This document shows, one piece after another, positions 28,964-36,737 of a stretch of 38,776 nt of DNA; position 1 is the first letter of the stretch; each line of letters begins with the position of its first letter. The DNA comes from JBBDSH01 sp040905045 (GTDB taxonomy: Bacteria; Pseudomonadota; Gammaproteobacteria; Eutrophobiales; Eutrophobiaceae): positions 1-38,776 of the forward strand of contig JBBDSH010000047.1 of assembly GCA_040905045.1 (NCBI GenBank). The letters run 5' to 3'. The translations under genes and the position numbers were made by a program. A model generated the notes under the pieces. The model saw only the letters and a list, made by a program, of their open reading frames with translations, searched no databases and was not told the origin of the DNA.

Positions 28964-31234
28964 TCAGGAAACGATATTCTCGGCCTCTTCTTCCAGGATA
29001 TCGATCTTCAGATCGTCGTTTACTTCGGAGACGATGATATGCCCGCCGTGGACCAGTTTTCCGAACAACAGTTCTTCCGCCAGCGCCTTTTTGATCTTTT
29101 CCTGTATCAGCCGCGCCATGGGACGCGCCCCCATGACTTTGTCATGGCCGTGCCGGCCCAGCCACAGGCGCGCCGATTCGTCCACTTCCATGGTGACCTT
29201 CTTGTCATCCAGTTGCGCCTGCAGCTCAACCAGGAATTTGTCGACCACGCTCTGCACCGTTTCCTCATCCAGCGGATTGAATTCAATGATGGCATCCAGC
29301 CGGTTACGGAATTCCGGAGTGAAGGTTCTCTTGATCACCTCCATGGCATCGGAACTGTGATCCTGCGGTGTGAAACCCATGGTCGGCCGGCTGATACGTT
29401 CGGCGCCGGCGTTGGTGGTCATGATGATGATGACGTTACGAAAATCGGTCTTGCGGCCGTTGGTATCCGTCAACGTGCCGTGGTCCATGACCTGCAGCAT
29501 GAGATTGAATACGTCCGGGTGCGCCTTCTCGATCTCGTCCAGCAACAGGACACAGTGCGGCTGTTTGTTGATGGAATCGGTGAGCAGGCCTCCCTGATCG
29601 AAGCCCACGTATCCCGGCGGGGCACCGATCAGCCGGGATACGGTGTGCCGCTCCATGTATTCGGACATGTCGAAGCGGACCAGTTCGATGCCCATGATCC
29701 TGGCCAGTTGTCGGGTGACTTCCGTTTTTCCCACGCCGGTCGGACCGGAAAACAGAAACGCGCCGATGGGGGTCTGCGGATTACCCAGGCCCGAGCGCGA
29801 CATCTTGATGGCGGTGGCCAGCGTACTGATAGCCGGATCCTGTCCGAATACCACCATCTTCAGGTTGCGTTCCAGGTTCTTCATGATGTCCTTGTCGGAG
29901 GTATTGACGGTCTTCGGCGGAATACGCGCGATCCTGGCGACGATGTTCTCGATATCCGTGACGCCGATGGTCTTCTTGCGGCGTGACGGCGGTACCAGCC
30001 GCTGGGACGCGCCCGCTTCGTCGATAATGTCGATGGCCTTGTCGGGCAGATGGCGGTCGTTGATGTAACGTTCCGTCAGTTCCACCGCCGAGCGCAGGGC
30101 CTGATTCGTATATTTGACCTGGTGGTGTTCCTCGAACCGGGATTTCAGTCCCTGCAGTATCTTGACGGTTTCATCCGCGGACGGTTCGCTGACGTCGATC
30201 TTCTGAAACCGTCGTGACAGCGCCCGATCCTTTTCGAAAATACCGCGGTATTCCTGATACGTCGTCGAACCGATGCATTTCAGGTCACCCGACGCCAGTA
30301 CCGGCTTGATGATATTGGACGCATCCATGACGCCGCCGGATGCGGCGCCGGCACCGATGATGGTATGGATTTCATCAATGAAGAGTATGGAACCCTCTGT
30401 TTTTTTCAGCTGGGCAATGACCGCCTTGAGTCGCTTCTCGAAATCACCCCGGTACTTGGTGCCCGCCAGCAGGGCACCCAGGTCCAGAGCATAAATGGTG
30501 GAGTTCTCCAGTACCTGCGGCACTTGGCCGTCGACGATCTTCTTCGCCAGTCCCTCGGCAATGGCGGTCTTGCCGACACCGGCCTCGCCGACATAGAGGG
30601 GATTGTTCTTGCGCCGCCGGCACAGGATTTGGATGGTGCGCTGGACTTCCTGTTCACGGCCGATAAGGGGATCGATCTTGCCCAGTTCCGCCTGCTCGTT
30701 CAGGTTGGTGGCATAGGCCTGCAGCGGATTGCTGCCGTTTTCCTCGGCGCGGCCGTCTTCGTCGGCGGCGGCATCCGGCTGTTCGTTCTGTTCCTCGTCC
30801 GGTACCTTGGCGATGCCGTGGGAGATATAATTGACCACGTCCAGCCGCGCCACGTTCTGCTTGCTCAGGAAATAGGCGGCGTGGGATTCGCGCTCTCCGA
30901 AGATGGCGACCAGGACATTGGCGCCGGTGACTTCCTTGCGGCCGGAAGATTGCACGTGAAAGACCGCACGCTGGAGTACGCGCTGGAAACCCAGGGTCGG
31001 CTGGGTCTCTCGTTCGTCGTCGTCGGAGAGTATCGGCGAGTTTTCCTGAATGAAGCGGCTGAGATCGTCGTGCAGGATATTCAGGTTGGCGCCGCAGGCC
31101 CTGAGCACCCGGACCGCGGATGGGTTGTCCAGCAGGGCGAACAGCAGGTGTTCCACGGTCATGAATTCATGCCGTTCCTCCCGCGCTCTCTTGAAGGCGT
31201 CGTTCAGTGTCTGTTCGAGTTCTTTATCAAGCAT
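28964..31234 (-). CDS. clpA: ATP-dependent Clp protease ATP-binding subunit ClpA
   Basis: The AAA+ unfoldase that feeds substrates, including N-end-rule proteins delivered by ClpS, to the ClpP peptidase. The 756-aa protein (E. coli 758) has the N-domain (MLDKELEQTLNDAFKRAREE through FALLDNPSAV), AAA1 Walker A GEAGVGKTA and Walker B ILFIDEIHTI, then AAA2 Walker A GPTGVGKTE and Walker B VLLLDEIEKAH. The ATG at 31234 follows GGAGAAGG; the longer frame from 31258 adds 8 unlikely residues. It lies 2 bp after clpS, in the same operon. Confidence 0.98.
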   Translation of the reverse strand: MLDKELEQTLNDAFKRAREERHEFMTVEHLLFALLDNPSAVRVLRACGANLNILHDDLSRFIQENSPILSDDDERETQPTLGFQRVLQRAVFHVQSSGRKEVTGANVLVAIFGERESHAAYFLSKQNVARLDVVNYISHGIAKVPDEEQNEQPDAAADEDGRAEENGSNPLQAYATNLNEQAELGKIDPLIGREQEVQRTIQILCRRRKNNPLYVGEAGVGKTAIAEGLAKKIVDGQVPQVLENSTIYALDLGALLAGTKYRGDFEKRLKAVIAQLKKTEGSILFIDEIHTIIGAGAASGGVMDASNIIKPVLASGDLKCIGSTTYQEYRGIFEKDRALSRRFQKIDVSEPSADETVKILQGLKSRFEEHHQVKYTNQALRSAVELTERYINDRHLPDKAIDIIDEAGASQRLVPPSRRKKTIGVTDIENIVARIARIPPKTVNTSDKDIMKNLERNLKMVVFGQDPAISTLATAIKMSRSGLGNPQTPIGAFLFSGPTGVGKTEVTRQLARIMGIELVRFDMSEYMERHTVSRLIGAPPGYVGFDQGGLLTDSINKQPHCVLLLDEIEKAHPDVFNLMLQVMDHGTLTDTNGRKTDFRNVIIIMTTNAGAERISRPTMGFTPQDHSSDAMEVIKRTFTPEFRNRLDAIIEFNPLDEETVQSVVDKFLVELQAQLDDKKVTMEVDESARLWLGRHGHDKVMGARPMARLIQEKIKKALAEELLFGKLVHGGHIIVSEVNDDLKIDILEEEAENIVS

Positions 31235-31236
31235 AA

Positions 31237-31557
31237 TCAGGCCTTCTCCATCGTACACAGGAGTGGGTGTTGGTTTTCACGAGCATAGCTGTTGACTTGC
31301 GATACCTTGGTTTCCGCGATTTCGTGTGTGTAAATCCCGCAGACTCCCTTGCCGCGCGTATGGACCTCCAGCATGATCCGCGTCGCCGTCTCCCTGTCCT
31401 GACCAAAGAATATCTCAATGATATGCACAACAAAATCCATGGGCGTGTAGTCATCATTGATCAATACGACCTTGTACAGAGGCGGACGTTTAAGGCGCGG
31501 CCTGGCTTCCTGAAGAGCCAGGCCGTCATCATGCTGCTTGCCAGGCTTTTCTGACAT
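31237..31557 (-). CDS. clpS: ClpS adaptor protein
   Basis: The N-end-rule adaptor of ClpAP, 106 aa (the E. coli length). Conserved ClpS core: PPLYKVVLINDDYTPMDFVV HIIEIFF-type sequence, then ATRIMLEVHTRGKGVCGIYT and HEIAETKVSQV. The flexible N-terminal arm that regulates ClpA is present. The ATG at 31557 is preferred over the TTG at 31566. It lies 2 bp upstream of clpA. Confidence 0.98.
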   Translation of the reverse strand: MSEKPGKQHDDGLALQEARPRLKRPPLYKVVLINDDYTPMDFVVHIIEIFFGQDRETATRIMLEVHTRGKGVCGIYTHEIAETKVSQVNSYARENQHPLLCTMEKA

Positions 31558-31607
31558 CTTTTGCAAATACCGTGTTTACCAGAATTCCGGGTTAGGTTGT
31601 TATTTAG

Positions 31608-31638
31608 AGTATACATGATCTGGAAAATTTCCAGTCAA
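31608..31638 (-). promoter_or_regulatory. Possible clpS-clpA promoter with a dyad
   Basis: On the minus strand TTGACT (31638-31633) and TATACT (31613-31608) resemble -35 and -10 hexamers, but the spacer is 19 bp, longer than optimal. A dyad CTGGAAA-A-TTTCCAG lies within the spacer. The promoter call is tentative. Confidence 0.35.
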
Positions 31639-31672
31639 GCATGAGAATTTTCAGGGAATTGAAGCAAATGTT

Positions 31673-32641
31673 TCATACGGGCCGTGCGGACTCCTGTGCG
31701 GCCGCAGGCGCGGTGTTGGTTTCCCCGAGATTCTTCAGGGTATCCGGTGCCAGCAGTTCAATAAAGCGGCGCGCCGCCGGGGAGATGAATTTGCCCCGCC
31801 GCAGCACCAGGCCGTAACTGCGCTCGGGAAAATAATTCGGCAGCGGGATCTGCAGCAGATTTTCCTCTCCGGTCAGACAGATACTGGTGACGATGGAGAC
31901 CCCGAGGCCCATTTCCACGTATCGCTTGATGACTTCCCAGCCGCCGGCTTCCATGCGGACGTTGTATTCCACGTTGTGCTGCTGGAAGACCGTGTCAATG
32001 GTATTTCGAGTGGACATGTTGGGCGGCGGCAATATCAGGCCGTACTGGTTGATATCCTGCAGGGTGATGCGCTTTTTTTCCGCCAGTGGATGGCCGGGCG
32101 GTGTAATCAGTATGGGCTTGTAGGACAGCAGCGGCGTATACCAGAAATCTTCCGGCACCTGCAGCATGGGACCGACGGAAAAATCCACTTCACCGGAGCG
32201 CAGTAACTGCAGCCCGCTGAGGCCGGGCACGTTGTGGATCTTGACCCGGATCTCCGGATACAGATCGACGAAACGATTGACCACCTCGGGCAGCAGATAC
32301 AGCGTGGTGGACTCGCCGGCGGCGATATGCAGACTGCCGCTGACCTGGTTACTGCAGCGCTCCTGAAATGTCTCGCCCAGCGCTTCCAGTCCTTCCACCA
32401 GCGGCAGGGACAGGTCGAACAGGATCTTGCCTTCCGTGGTCAATTGAATCCTGGGGCCGTGACGCTCGAACAGGGCGGTTCCCATGTCCTTTTCCAGGGC
32501 CTGTATCAACAGGGATACCGTTGGCTGGCTGAGAAACATCAATTCCGCGGCCCGGGACATGCTTTGCGTCTGGGCCGTATGGCAAAAGGCCCGTAACTGC
32601 TTGAGCCGGTTCTGTTTGTAGTAGAAACGTGGGGTCCTCAC
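31673..32641 (-). CDS. CysB-like LysR-type regulator, divergent from isocitrate lyase
   Basis: A LysR-family regulator of about 322 aa. The HTH is at about residues 10-70 (NRLKQLRAFCHTAQTQSMSR, then MFLSQPTVSLLIQALEKDMG TALFER), followed by an effector domain (GSLHIAAGESTTLYLLPEVV, EVDFSVGPMLQVPEDFWY). I chose the GTG at 32641, with GAGG upstream; a TTG at 32656 is the alternative. The alanine-rich C-terminus (NTAPAAAQESARPV) looks disordered. It shares a 251-bp divergent promoter region with aceA that holds a 17-bp palindrome overlapping both predicted promoters, so control of the glyoxylate shunt is likely. Confidence 0.9.
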   Translation of the reverse strand: MRTPRFYYKQNRLKQLRAFCHTAQTQSMSRAAELMFLSQPTVSLLIQALEKDMGTALFERHGPRIQLTTEGKILFDLSLPLVEGLEALGETFQERCSNQVSGSLHIAAGESTTLYLLPEVVNRFVDLYPEIRVKIHNVPGLSGLQLLRSGEVDFSVGPMLQVPEDFWYTPLLSYKPILITPPGHPLAEKKRITLQDINQYGLILPPPNMSTRNTIDTVFQQHNVEYNVRMEAGGWEVIKRYVEMGLGVSIVTSICLTGEENLLQIPLPNYFPERSYGLVLRRGKFISPAARRFIELLAPDTLKNLGETNTAPAAAQESARPV

Positions 32642-32668
32642 GAGGGTATGCCTCAATTATTAACAATA

Positions 32669-32710
32669 TCAATATTTAATATTGACATAATTAGTTTGTC
32701 AAATGATAGC
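32669..32710. promoter_or_regulatory. Divergent LysR/aceA promoters sharing one palindromic operator
   Basis: A 17-bp dyad, TCAATATTTAATATTGA (32669-32685), overlaps the -35-like TTGACA for aceA (32682-32687; 17-bp spacer to GATAGC at 32705-32710). It also covers the -10-like TTAAAT for the LysR gene on the minus strand (32679-32674; 17-bp spacer from TTGACA at 32702-32697). One protein bound here could repress its own gene and alter aceA transcription. The aceA leader would be about 180 nt. The aceA -10 is weak. Confidence 0.55.
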
Positions 32711-32892
32711 CATCAAAGTAAGGTCAATGCCCATCTCCGTGGTCACTGACACGGTTTTGAGGGCAGTTGAGCGCGTACCGGGGACGCCGAACACTTCTTC
32801 TCCCTTACAGAACGATTTTCCACCAGGTTTTTCATTAAACAGGCCACAGGCGCCGGGCGCTATGTATGTGCCTTACAAGAGGAGGGTTTTGT

Positions 32893-34188
32893 ATGACTAT
32901 TCAGGAACGCACCAGCAAGCTGGAACAGGACTGGGCCGGGAATCCGCGCTGGAAAGGCGTAAAACGCGATTATACCGCGGAAGATGTGGTGCGCCTGCAG
33001 GGTAGCCTGCACATCGAGCATACCCTGGCGCGGCGCGGCGCGGAAAAGCTCTGGAAGCTCCTCCATGAAGAAGACTATATCAATTGCCTCGGCGCCGTAA
33101 CCGGCGGCCAGGCGGTGCAGCAGGTCAAGGCCGGCGTCAAGGCCATTTACCTGTCCGGCTGGCAGGTGGCCGCCGACGGCAATACCTCGGAAACCATGTA
33201 TCCGGACCAGTCCCTGTACGCGGTCAATTCCGTGCCGGTCATGATCCGGCGCATCAACAATGCCTTCAGGCGCGCCGACGAGATTCAGTGGTCCAAGGGT
33301 CGCGACGATATTGATTATTATGCGCCCATTGTCGCCGACGCCGAGGCCGGTTTCGGCGGCGTCCTCAATGCCTTTGAGCTCATGAAGGGCATGATCGAGG
33401 CGGGCGCCGCCGGCGTTCACTTCGAGGATCAGCTGGCATCGGTGAAGAAATGCGGCCATATGGGCGGCAAGGTGCTGGTGCCTACCCAGGAAGCTGTGCA
33501 GAAACTGATTGCCGCCCGTTTTGCCGCCGACGTCGCAGGCGTGCCGACCCTGGTGCTGGCCCGCACCGACGCCAATGCCGCGGCCCTGCTGACCTCCGAT
33601 ATAGACGAGCGCGATCATGAGTTCATCACCGACGAGCGCACCGCGGAAGGGTTCTATCGAACCAATCCCGGCCTGGATCAGGCCATCGCCCGCGGTCTCG
33701 CCTATGCGCCGTTCGCCGATCTGCTCTGGTGTGAAACCGCGGTGCCGGATCTGGACGAGGCGAAACGATTCGCCGAGGCCATCAGGAAGGAACATCCGGA
33801 TCAGATGCTGGCCTACAACTGTTCCCCGTCCTTCAACTGGAGGAAAAATCTGGACGACGCCACCATCGCCAAATTCCAGCGCGAACTGGGTGCCATGGGT
33901 TACAAGTACCAGTTCATTACCCTCGCCGGTATTCACAGCATGTGGTACAACATGTTCGATCTGGCCCACGAGTATGTGCAGAAGGGCATGACGGCCTACG
34001 TGGAAAAAGTGCAGGAGCCGGAATTCGCCGCCGCCGATCGAGGTTACACTTTCGCCAGTCACCAGCAGGAAGTGGGCGCCGGTTACTTCGACGAAGTGAC
34101 CAATGTCATTCAGGGCGGACAGTCGTCCGTAGCGGCACTGAAAGGTTCCACGGAAGAGGACCAGTTCGACAGCGCCGCCGCGGAGTAG
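32893..34188 (+). CDS. aceA: Isocitrate lyase
   Basis: Cleaves isocitrate to glyoxylate and succinate in the glyoxylate shunt, needed for growth on C2 units such as acetyl-CoA from aromatic degradation. The 431-aa protein (E. coli 434) has the substrate loop SGWQVAADGNTSETMYPDQS, the Mg site PIVADAEAGFGG, the signature KKCGHMGGK with catalytic C187, and SPSFNWRKN. The ATG follows AAGAGGAGG. No malate synthase gene is in the window. Confidence 0.98.
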   Translation: MTIQERTSKLEQDWAGNPRWKGVKRDYTAEDVVRLQGSLHIEHTLARRGAEKLWKLLHEEDYINCLGAVTGGQAVQQVKAGVKAIYLSGWQVAADGNTSETMYPDQSLYAVNSVPVMIRRINNAFRRADEIQWSKGRDDIDYYAPIVADAEAGFGGVLNAFELMKGMIEAGAAGVHFEDQLASVKKCGHMGGKVLVPTQEAVQKLIAARFAADVAGVPTLVLARTDANAAALLTSDIDERDHEFITDERTAEGFYRTNPGLDQAIARGLAYAPFADLLWCETAVPDLDEAKRFAEAIRKEHPDQMLAYNCSPSFNWRKNLDDATIAKFQRELGAMGYKYQFITLAGIHSMWYNMFDLAHEYVQKGMTAYVEKVQEPEFAAADRGYTFASHQQEVGAGYFDEVTNVIQGGQSSVAALKGSTEEDQFDSAAAE

Positions 34189-34204
34189 TGAGGTGGAAGG
34201 GGCT

Positions 34205-34267
34205 GGGAGTGAGGAGTGAGGGTGAATTTTGTGTTGTACACCTCACGCCTTACTCCTAACTCCTCAT
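34205..34267. repeat. TNAGGAG heptamer inverted-repeat hairpin (copy 5)
   Basis: A short left arm (34205-34224: GGGAGTGAGGAGTGAGGG) and a right arm (34240-34267: CTCACGCCTTACTCCTAAC and following). It lies 17 bp after aceA and may end or stabilise that transcript; no clear U-tract follows. Confidence 0.75.
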
Positions 34268-34325
34268 TCACACTCTGGTATGATTCGATCTACCGTAGCA
34301 GAGAGGTTATGCCGGAAGCTCGAAC

Positions 34326-34979
34326 ATGTCATACCGGGATCATTGTTTTCAGCGCCTCCTGGCCCTGGCCGACAGGGAGATCCAGGAATTCCCGCCGCAT
34401 CTGCTTCCACAGGACTGCCGCCCCGCCGCTGTATTGATTCCTCTCTGGCCGACAGCCGACGGCGGTGTGGAGATCGCCTTTACCAAACGTACGGACTTCT
34501 TGCCGACGCACCGCGGCCAGGTTTCCTTTCCCGGGGGCAGGCGACACCCGCGGGACGAGAGCCTGGAAAGGACCGCCCTGCGGGAGGCCGACGAGGAACT
34601 CGGCATTCCTGCTTCATCGATTACCGTCATGGGACGGCTGGACGATGCCTGGAGCTTTCAGGGGCATCATGTGGTGCCCTATGTGGGCTGGCTGGAGGGC
34701 CGCCCGGATATACGGCCGGATCCCGGCGAGGTGGCCGAGGTCATTATTGCGGATTTAATCACGCTGGGTCATCCGGAAACGGCCCGCCGTCACAGTCTCG
34801 AACGGGACGGCCGCACGCATCACTCCCACGCCTTTGAATGGGAAGGCGGCTATGTCTGGGGGTTGACCGCCGATATTCTGCTGGAATTACTGCTCTGGTT
34901 TGACGGCCGGGAGTCCAACCGCGGCGAATTTCGCCTTGCCCGTATGCAAGAGCAGTTGGGAGTTAGGAGTGAGGAGTGA
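34326..34979 (+). CDS. nudL: CoA pyrophosphatase, Nudix family (NudL/YeaB-like)
   Basis: Hydrolyses CoA or its derivatives to 4'-phosphopantetheine and 3',5'-ADP. The 217-aa protein has the CoA-specific UPF0035 motif ahead of the Nudix box (FTKRTDFLPTHRGQVSFPGG) and a Nudix box with READEELGI (R86, E87, E90, E91), with D replacing the first E as is common in this subfamily. The last residues (LGVRSEE and the TGA stop) are encoded by heptamer repeat units, so the C-terminus has probably been altered by the repeat. A GGAAG ribosome site precedes the ATG. Confidence 0.93.
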   Translation: MSYRDHCFQRLLALADREIQEFPPHLLPQDCRPAAVLIPLWPTADGGVEIAFTKRTDFLPTHRGQVSFPGGRRHPRDESLERTALREADEELGIPASSITVMGRLDDAWSFQGHHVVPYVGWLEGRPDIRPDPGEVAEVIIADLITLGHPETARRHSLERDGRTHHSHAFEWEGGYVWGLTADILLELLLWFDGRESNRGEFRLARMQEQLGVRSEE

Positions 34980-34984
34980 GGTGT
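34957..34984 (+). repeat. TNAGGAG heptamer tract, single arm (copy 6)
   Basis: TTAGGAG, TGAGGAG and TGAGGTG units without a matching right arm nearby. They encode the last residues and the TGA of the Nudix gene. Confidence 0.7.
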
Positions 34985-34995
34985 GTGGCGAATGG

Positions 34996-35168
34996 ATCTC
35001 GCAAAGGGAAAGAAATTAAATATTAGTAGTCCTTTGCGTTCTTTGCGGGCTTGGCGAGATTATTTTTGCCTTTCCTGATCAATGGTTATATGTATTGGAT
35101 CTCGCAAAGATCGCCAAGAACGCCAAGAAATATTGATGATCTCGCAAGGGACGCAGAGATCGCAGTGA
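34996..35168. repeat. CTCGCAAAG/CGCCAAG octamer-type repeat tract
   Basis: A first unit has arms ATCTCGC (34996-35002) and a G/C-rich partner ending in GGCGAGAT (35053-35060), with CTTTGCG units between. A second tract at 35098-35168 repeats CTCGCAAAG, CGCCAAGAA and GACGCAGAG. The same family occurs at 5.1, 7.45 and 27.8 kb. No gene is present. Confidence 0.7.
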
Positions 35169-35190
35169 ACAATATGACATTCTTTACCCT

Positions 35191-35254
35191 GCGTGCTCCG
35201 CGTGCTCCGCGTGCTCCGCGTGCTCCGCGTGCTCCGCGTGCTCCGCGTGCTCCG
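35191..35254 (+). repeat. 9-bp tandem repeat (GCGTGCTCC) running into the assembly gap
   Basis: Seven full copies of the 9-mer GCGTGCTCC in perfect register, cut off by the N run. The true copy number is unknown. The repeat translates as an LRV/APR-type tripeptide repeat in the ORFs across it, but nothing else supports coding. Confidence 0.9.
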
Positions 35255-35354
35255 NNNNNNNNNNNNNNNNNNNNNNNNNNNNNNNNNNNNNNNNNNNNNN
35301 NNNNNNNNNNNNNNNNNNNNNNNNNNNNNNNNNNNNNNNNNNNNNNNNNNNNNN
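35255..35354. other. Assembly gap of 100 N
   Basis: Exactly 100 N, the conventional scaffold spacer for a gap of unknown size. It lies just after the 9-bp tandem repeat and 5 bp before the end of dapE, so repeat collapse is the likely cause. Confidence 0.97.
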
Positions 35355-35359
35355 CGAGA

Positions 35360-36484
35360 TCAATCAACCAATAATCTCTTCATGATGGACTCGTAAATCC
35401 TCGACAGGGCTTCCAGGTCCGCGACACTGACGCATTCATTCACCTTGTGAATGGTGGCGTTCAGCGGCCCCAGTTCGATGACCTCGGCGCCGCTGGGGGC
35501 GATAAAGCGGCCGTCGGAAGTGCCGCCGGCGGTGGAGAGTTGCGGTTCCCGTCCTGTTTCCTCCGCCACGGCGGCACATGTCACCTCTATGAGCCGTCCC
35601 TCCGTGGTCAGGAAGGGTTTGCTGGACGGCAGCCAGTCCAGGTCGAAGCGGAGACGGTTGCGTGACAGGATTTCGTTGACCCTTTCCATCAGTAATTCTT
35701 CAGTGACTTCCGTTGAATAGCGGAAATTGAAGCGGATTTCCAGCGACCCGGGAATTATGTTGTCCGCCCCGGTACCGGCATGGATACTGGATATCTGGAG
35801 ACCGGTAGGCGGGTAGTGGTCATTGCCGTTGTCCCAGACCGCTTCGCACAGTTCCTTCAGGGCCGGTGCCGCGGCGTGGACGGGGTTTTCGGCAAAGTCC
35901 GGATAGGCCACGTGACCCTGGACGCCGTGGATAAGCAGGCGCCCGGTCAATGAGCCCCGGCGGCCGTTCTTGATGACATCGCCGAGGGTGTCGCTGCTGG
36001 AAGGCTCGCCGACCACGCACCACTGTATGCGTATGCCGTGTTCCTGCAGGTATTCCGCCACGCGCCGGGTGCCGTTAATGGAAGGGCCTTCCTCGTCACT
36101 GGTGAGGATCAGCGCCAGGGTGCCGGCATGGTCCGGATACTGTTCCAGGAATCGTTCCATGGCCGTGACCATGGCGGCGACACTGCCTTTCATGTCGGCG
36201 GCGCCGCGGCCGTACAGGTATCCGTCCCGCATGTCTGGCCGGAAAGGGTCGCTGTGCCATTCATCCGGCGGGCCGGCCGGCACCACATCCGTATGCCCCA
36301 GGAATGCCAGTACCGGTTCGCCGTTGCCGTGGGTGACCCAGAGATTATCCACTTCCTCAAAGCGCAGCGACGTGGCCGTGCAGCCGCTGGCGCGCAGGCG
36401 TTCCGCCAGTAAATGCTGGCAGCCGGCGTCTTCCGGCGTGACGGAAGAGCGTTGTATCAATTCACAGGCAAGTTCGATGGTCAC
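35360..36484 (-). CDS. dapE: Succinyl-diaminopimelate desuccinylase DapE
   Basis: A di-zinc M20 peptidase-family enzyme of lysine and diaminopimelate synthesis that removes succinate from N-succinyl-L,L-DAP. The 374-aa protein (E. coli 375) has H64 and D66 (LGHTDVVPAG), bridging D97 (GRGAADMKGS), catalytic E131 with ligand E132 (TSDEEGPSING), E160 (VGEPSSSD) and the C-terminal histidine in NATIHKVNE. The GTG at 36484 is the likely start; the ribosome site is weak. The stop lies 5 bp from the gap. It is separate from the dam operon by 253 bp of repeats. Confidence 0.97.
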   Translation of the reverse strand: MTIELACELIQRSSVTPEDAGCQHLLAERLRASGCTATSLRFEEVDNLWVTHGNGEPVLAFLGHTDVVPAGPPDEWHSDPFRPDMRDGYLYGRGAADMKGSVAAMVTAMERFLEQYPDHAGTLALILTSDEEGPSINGTRRVAEYLQEHGIRIQWCVVGEPSSSDTLGDVIKNGRRGSLTGRLLIHGVQGHVAYPDFAENPVHAAAPALKELCEAVWDNGNDHYPPTGLQISSIHAGTGADNIIPGSLEIRFNFRYSTEVTEELLMERVNEILSRNRLRFDLDWLPSSKPFLTTEGRLIEVTCAAVAEETGREPQLSTAGGTSDGRFIAPSGAEVIELGPLNATIHKVNECVSVADLEALSRIYESIMKRLLVD

Positions 36485-36553
36485 GTTCAGAGATTCCGGG
36501 TCAATAAATTACGGCATGGTACCAAAAAACGGACGCCTCATAGGTGAGTAATA

Positions 36554-36675
36554 TGTAGCCCGCATGAAGCGCAGCGGAATGCGGTATGATGAATGAAATC
36601 CCGGATTCCGGCCTCCAGCCTTCATCCGGGCTACGGTTACTGACGTCTCCGTGTTCTCCGTGCTCTCCGTGGTGA
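36554..36675. repeat. REP-like inverted repeat plus short CTCCGTG tandem units
   Basis: An inverted repeat with outer ends GTAGCCCG (36555) and CGGGCTAC (to 36634) and inner GAAGCGCAGCGGAATGCGG and CCGGATTCCG segments. It resembles extragenic REP-like elements of gammaproteobacteria. At 36641-36675 follow degenerate TCTCCGTG/TTCTCCGTG units. The 253-bp gap between dapE and dam has no gene. Confidence 0.7.
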
Positions 36676-36737
36676 ATAAAGGATCTTTAAAGGAACCGAA
36701 AACTGTAAAAGATCTTGGAACGGCCAGGACAGGCGCG

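Noticed and set aside
28928..29986. A 352-aa plus-strand frame across clpA, and similar long antisense frames at 9350-10438, 20375-21460 and 32860-34062
   Set aside because: All are shadows of clear genes on the other strand; none has a domain or a ribosome site.
35051..35374. A repetitive APR/LRV-type open frame across the N gap
   Set aside because: It is the 9-bp tandem repeat translated, it is interrupted by N, and it has no start support.
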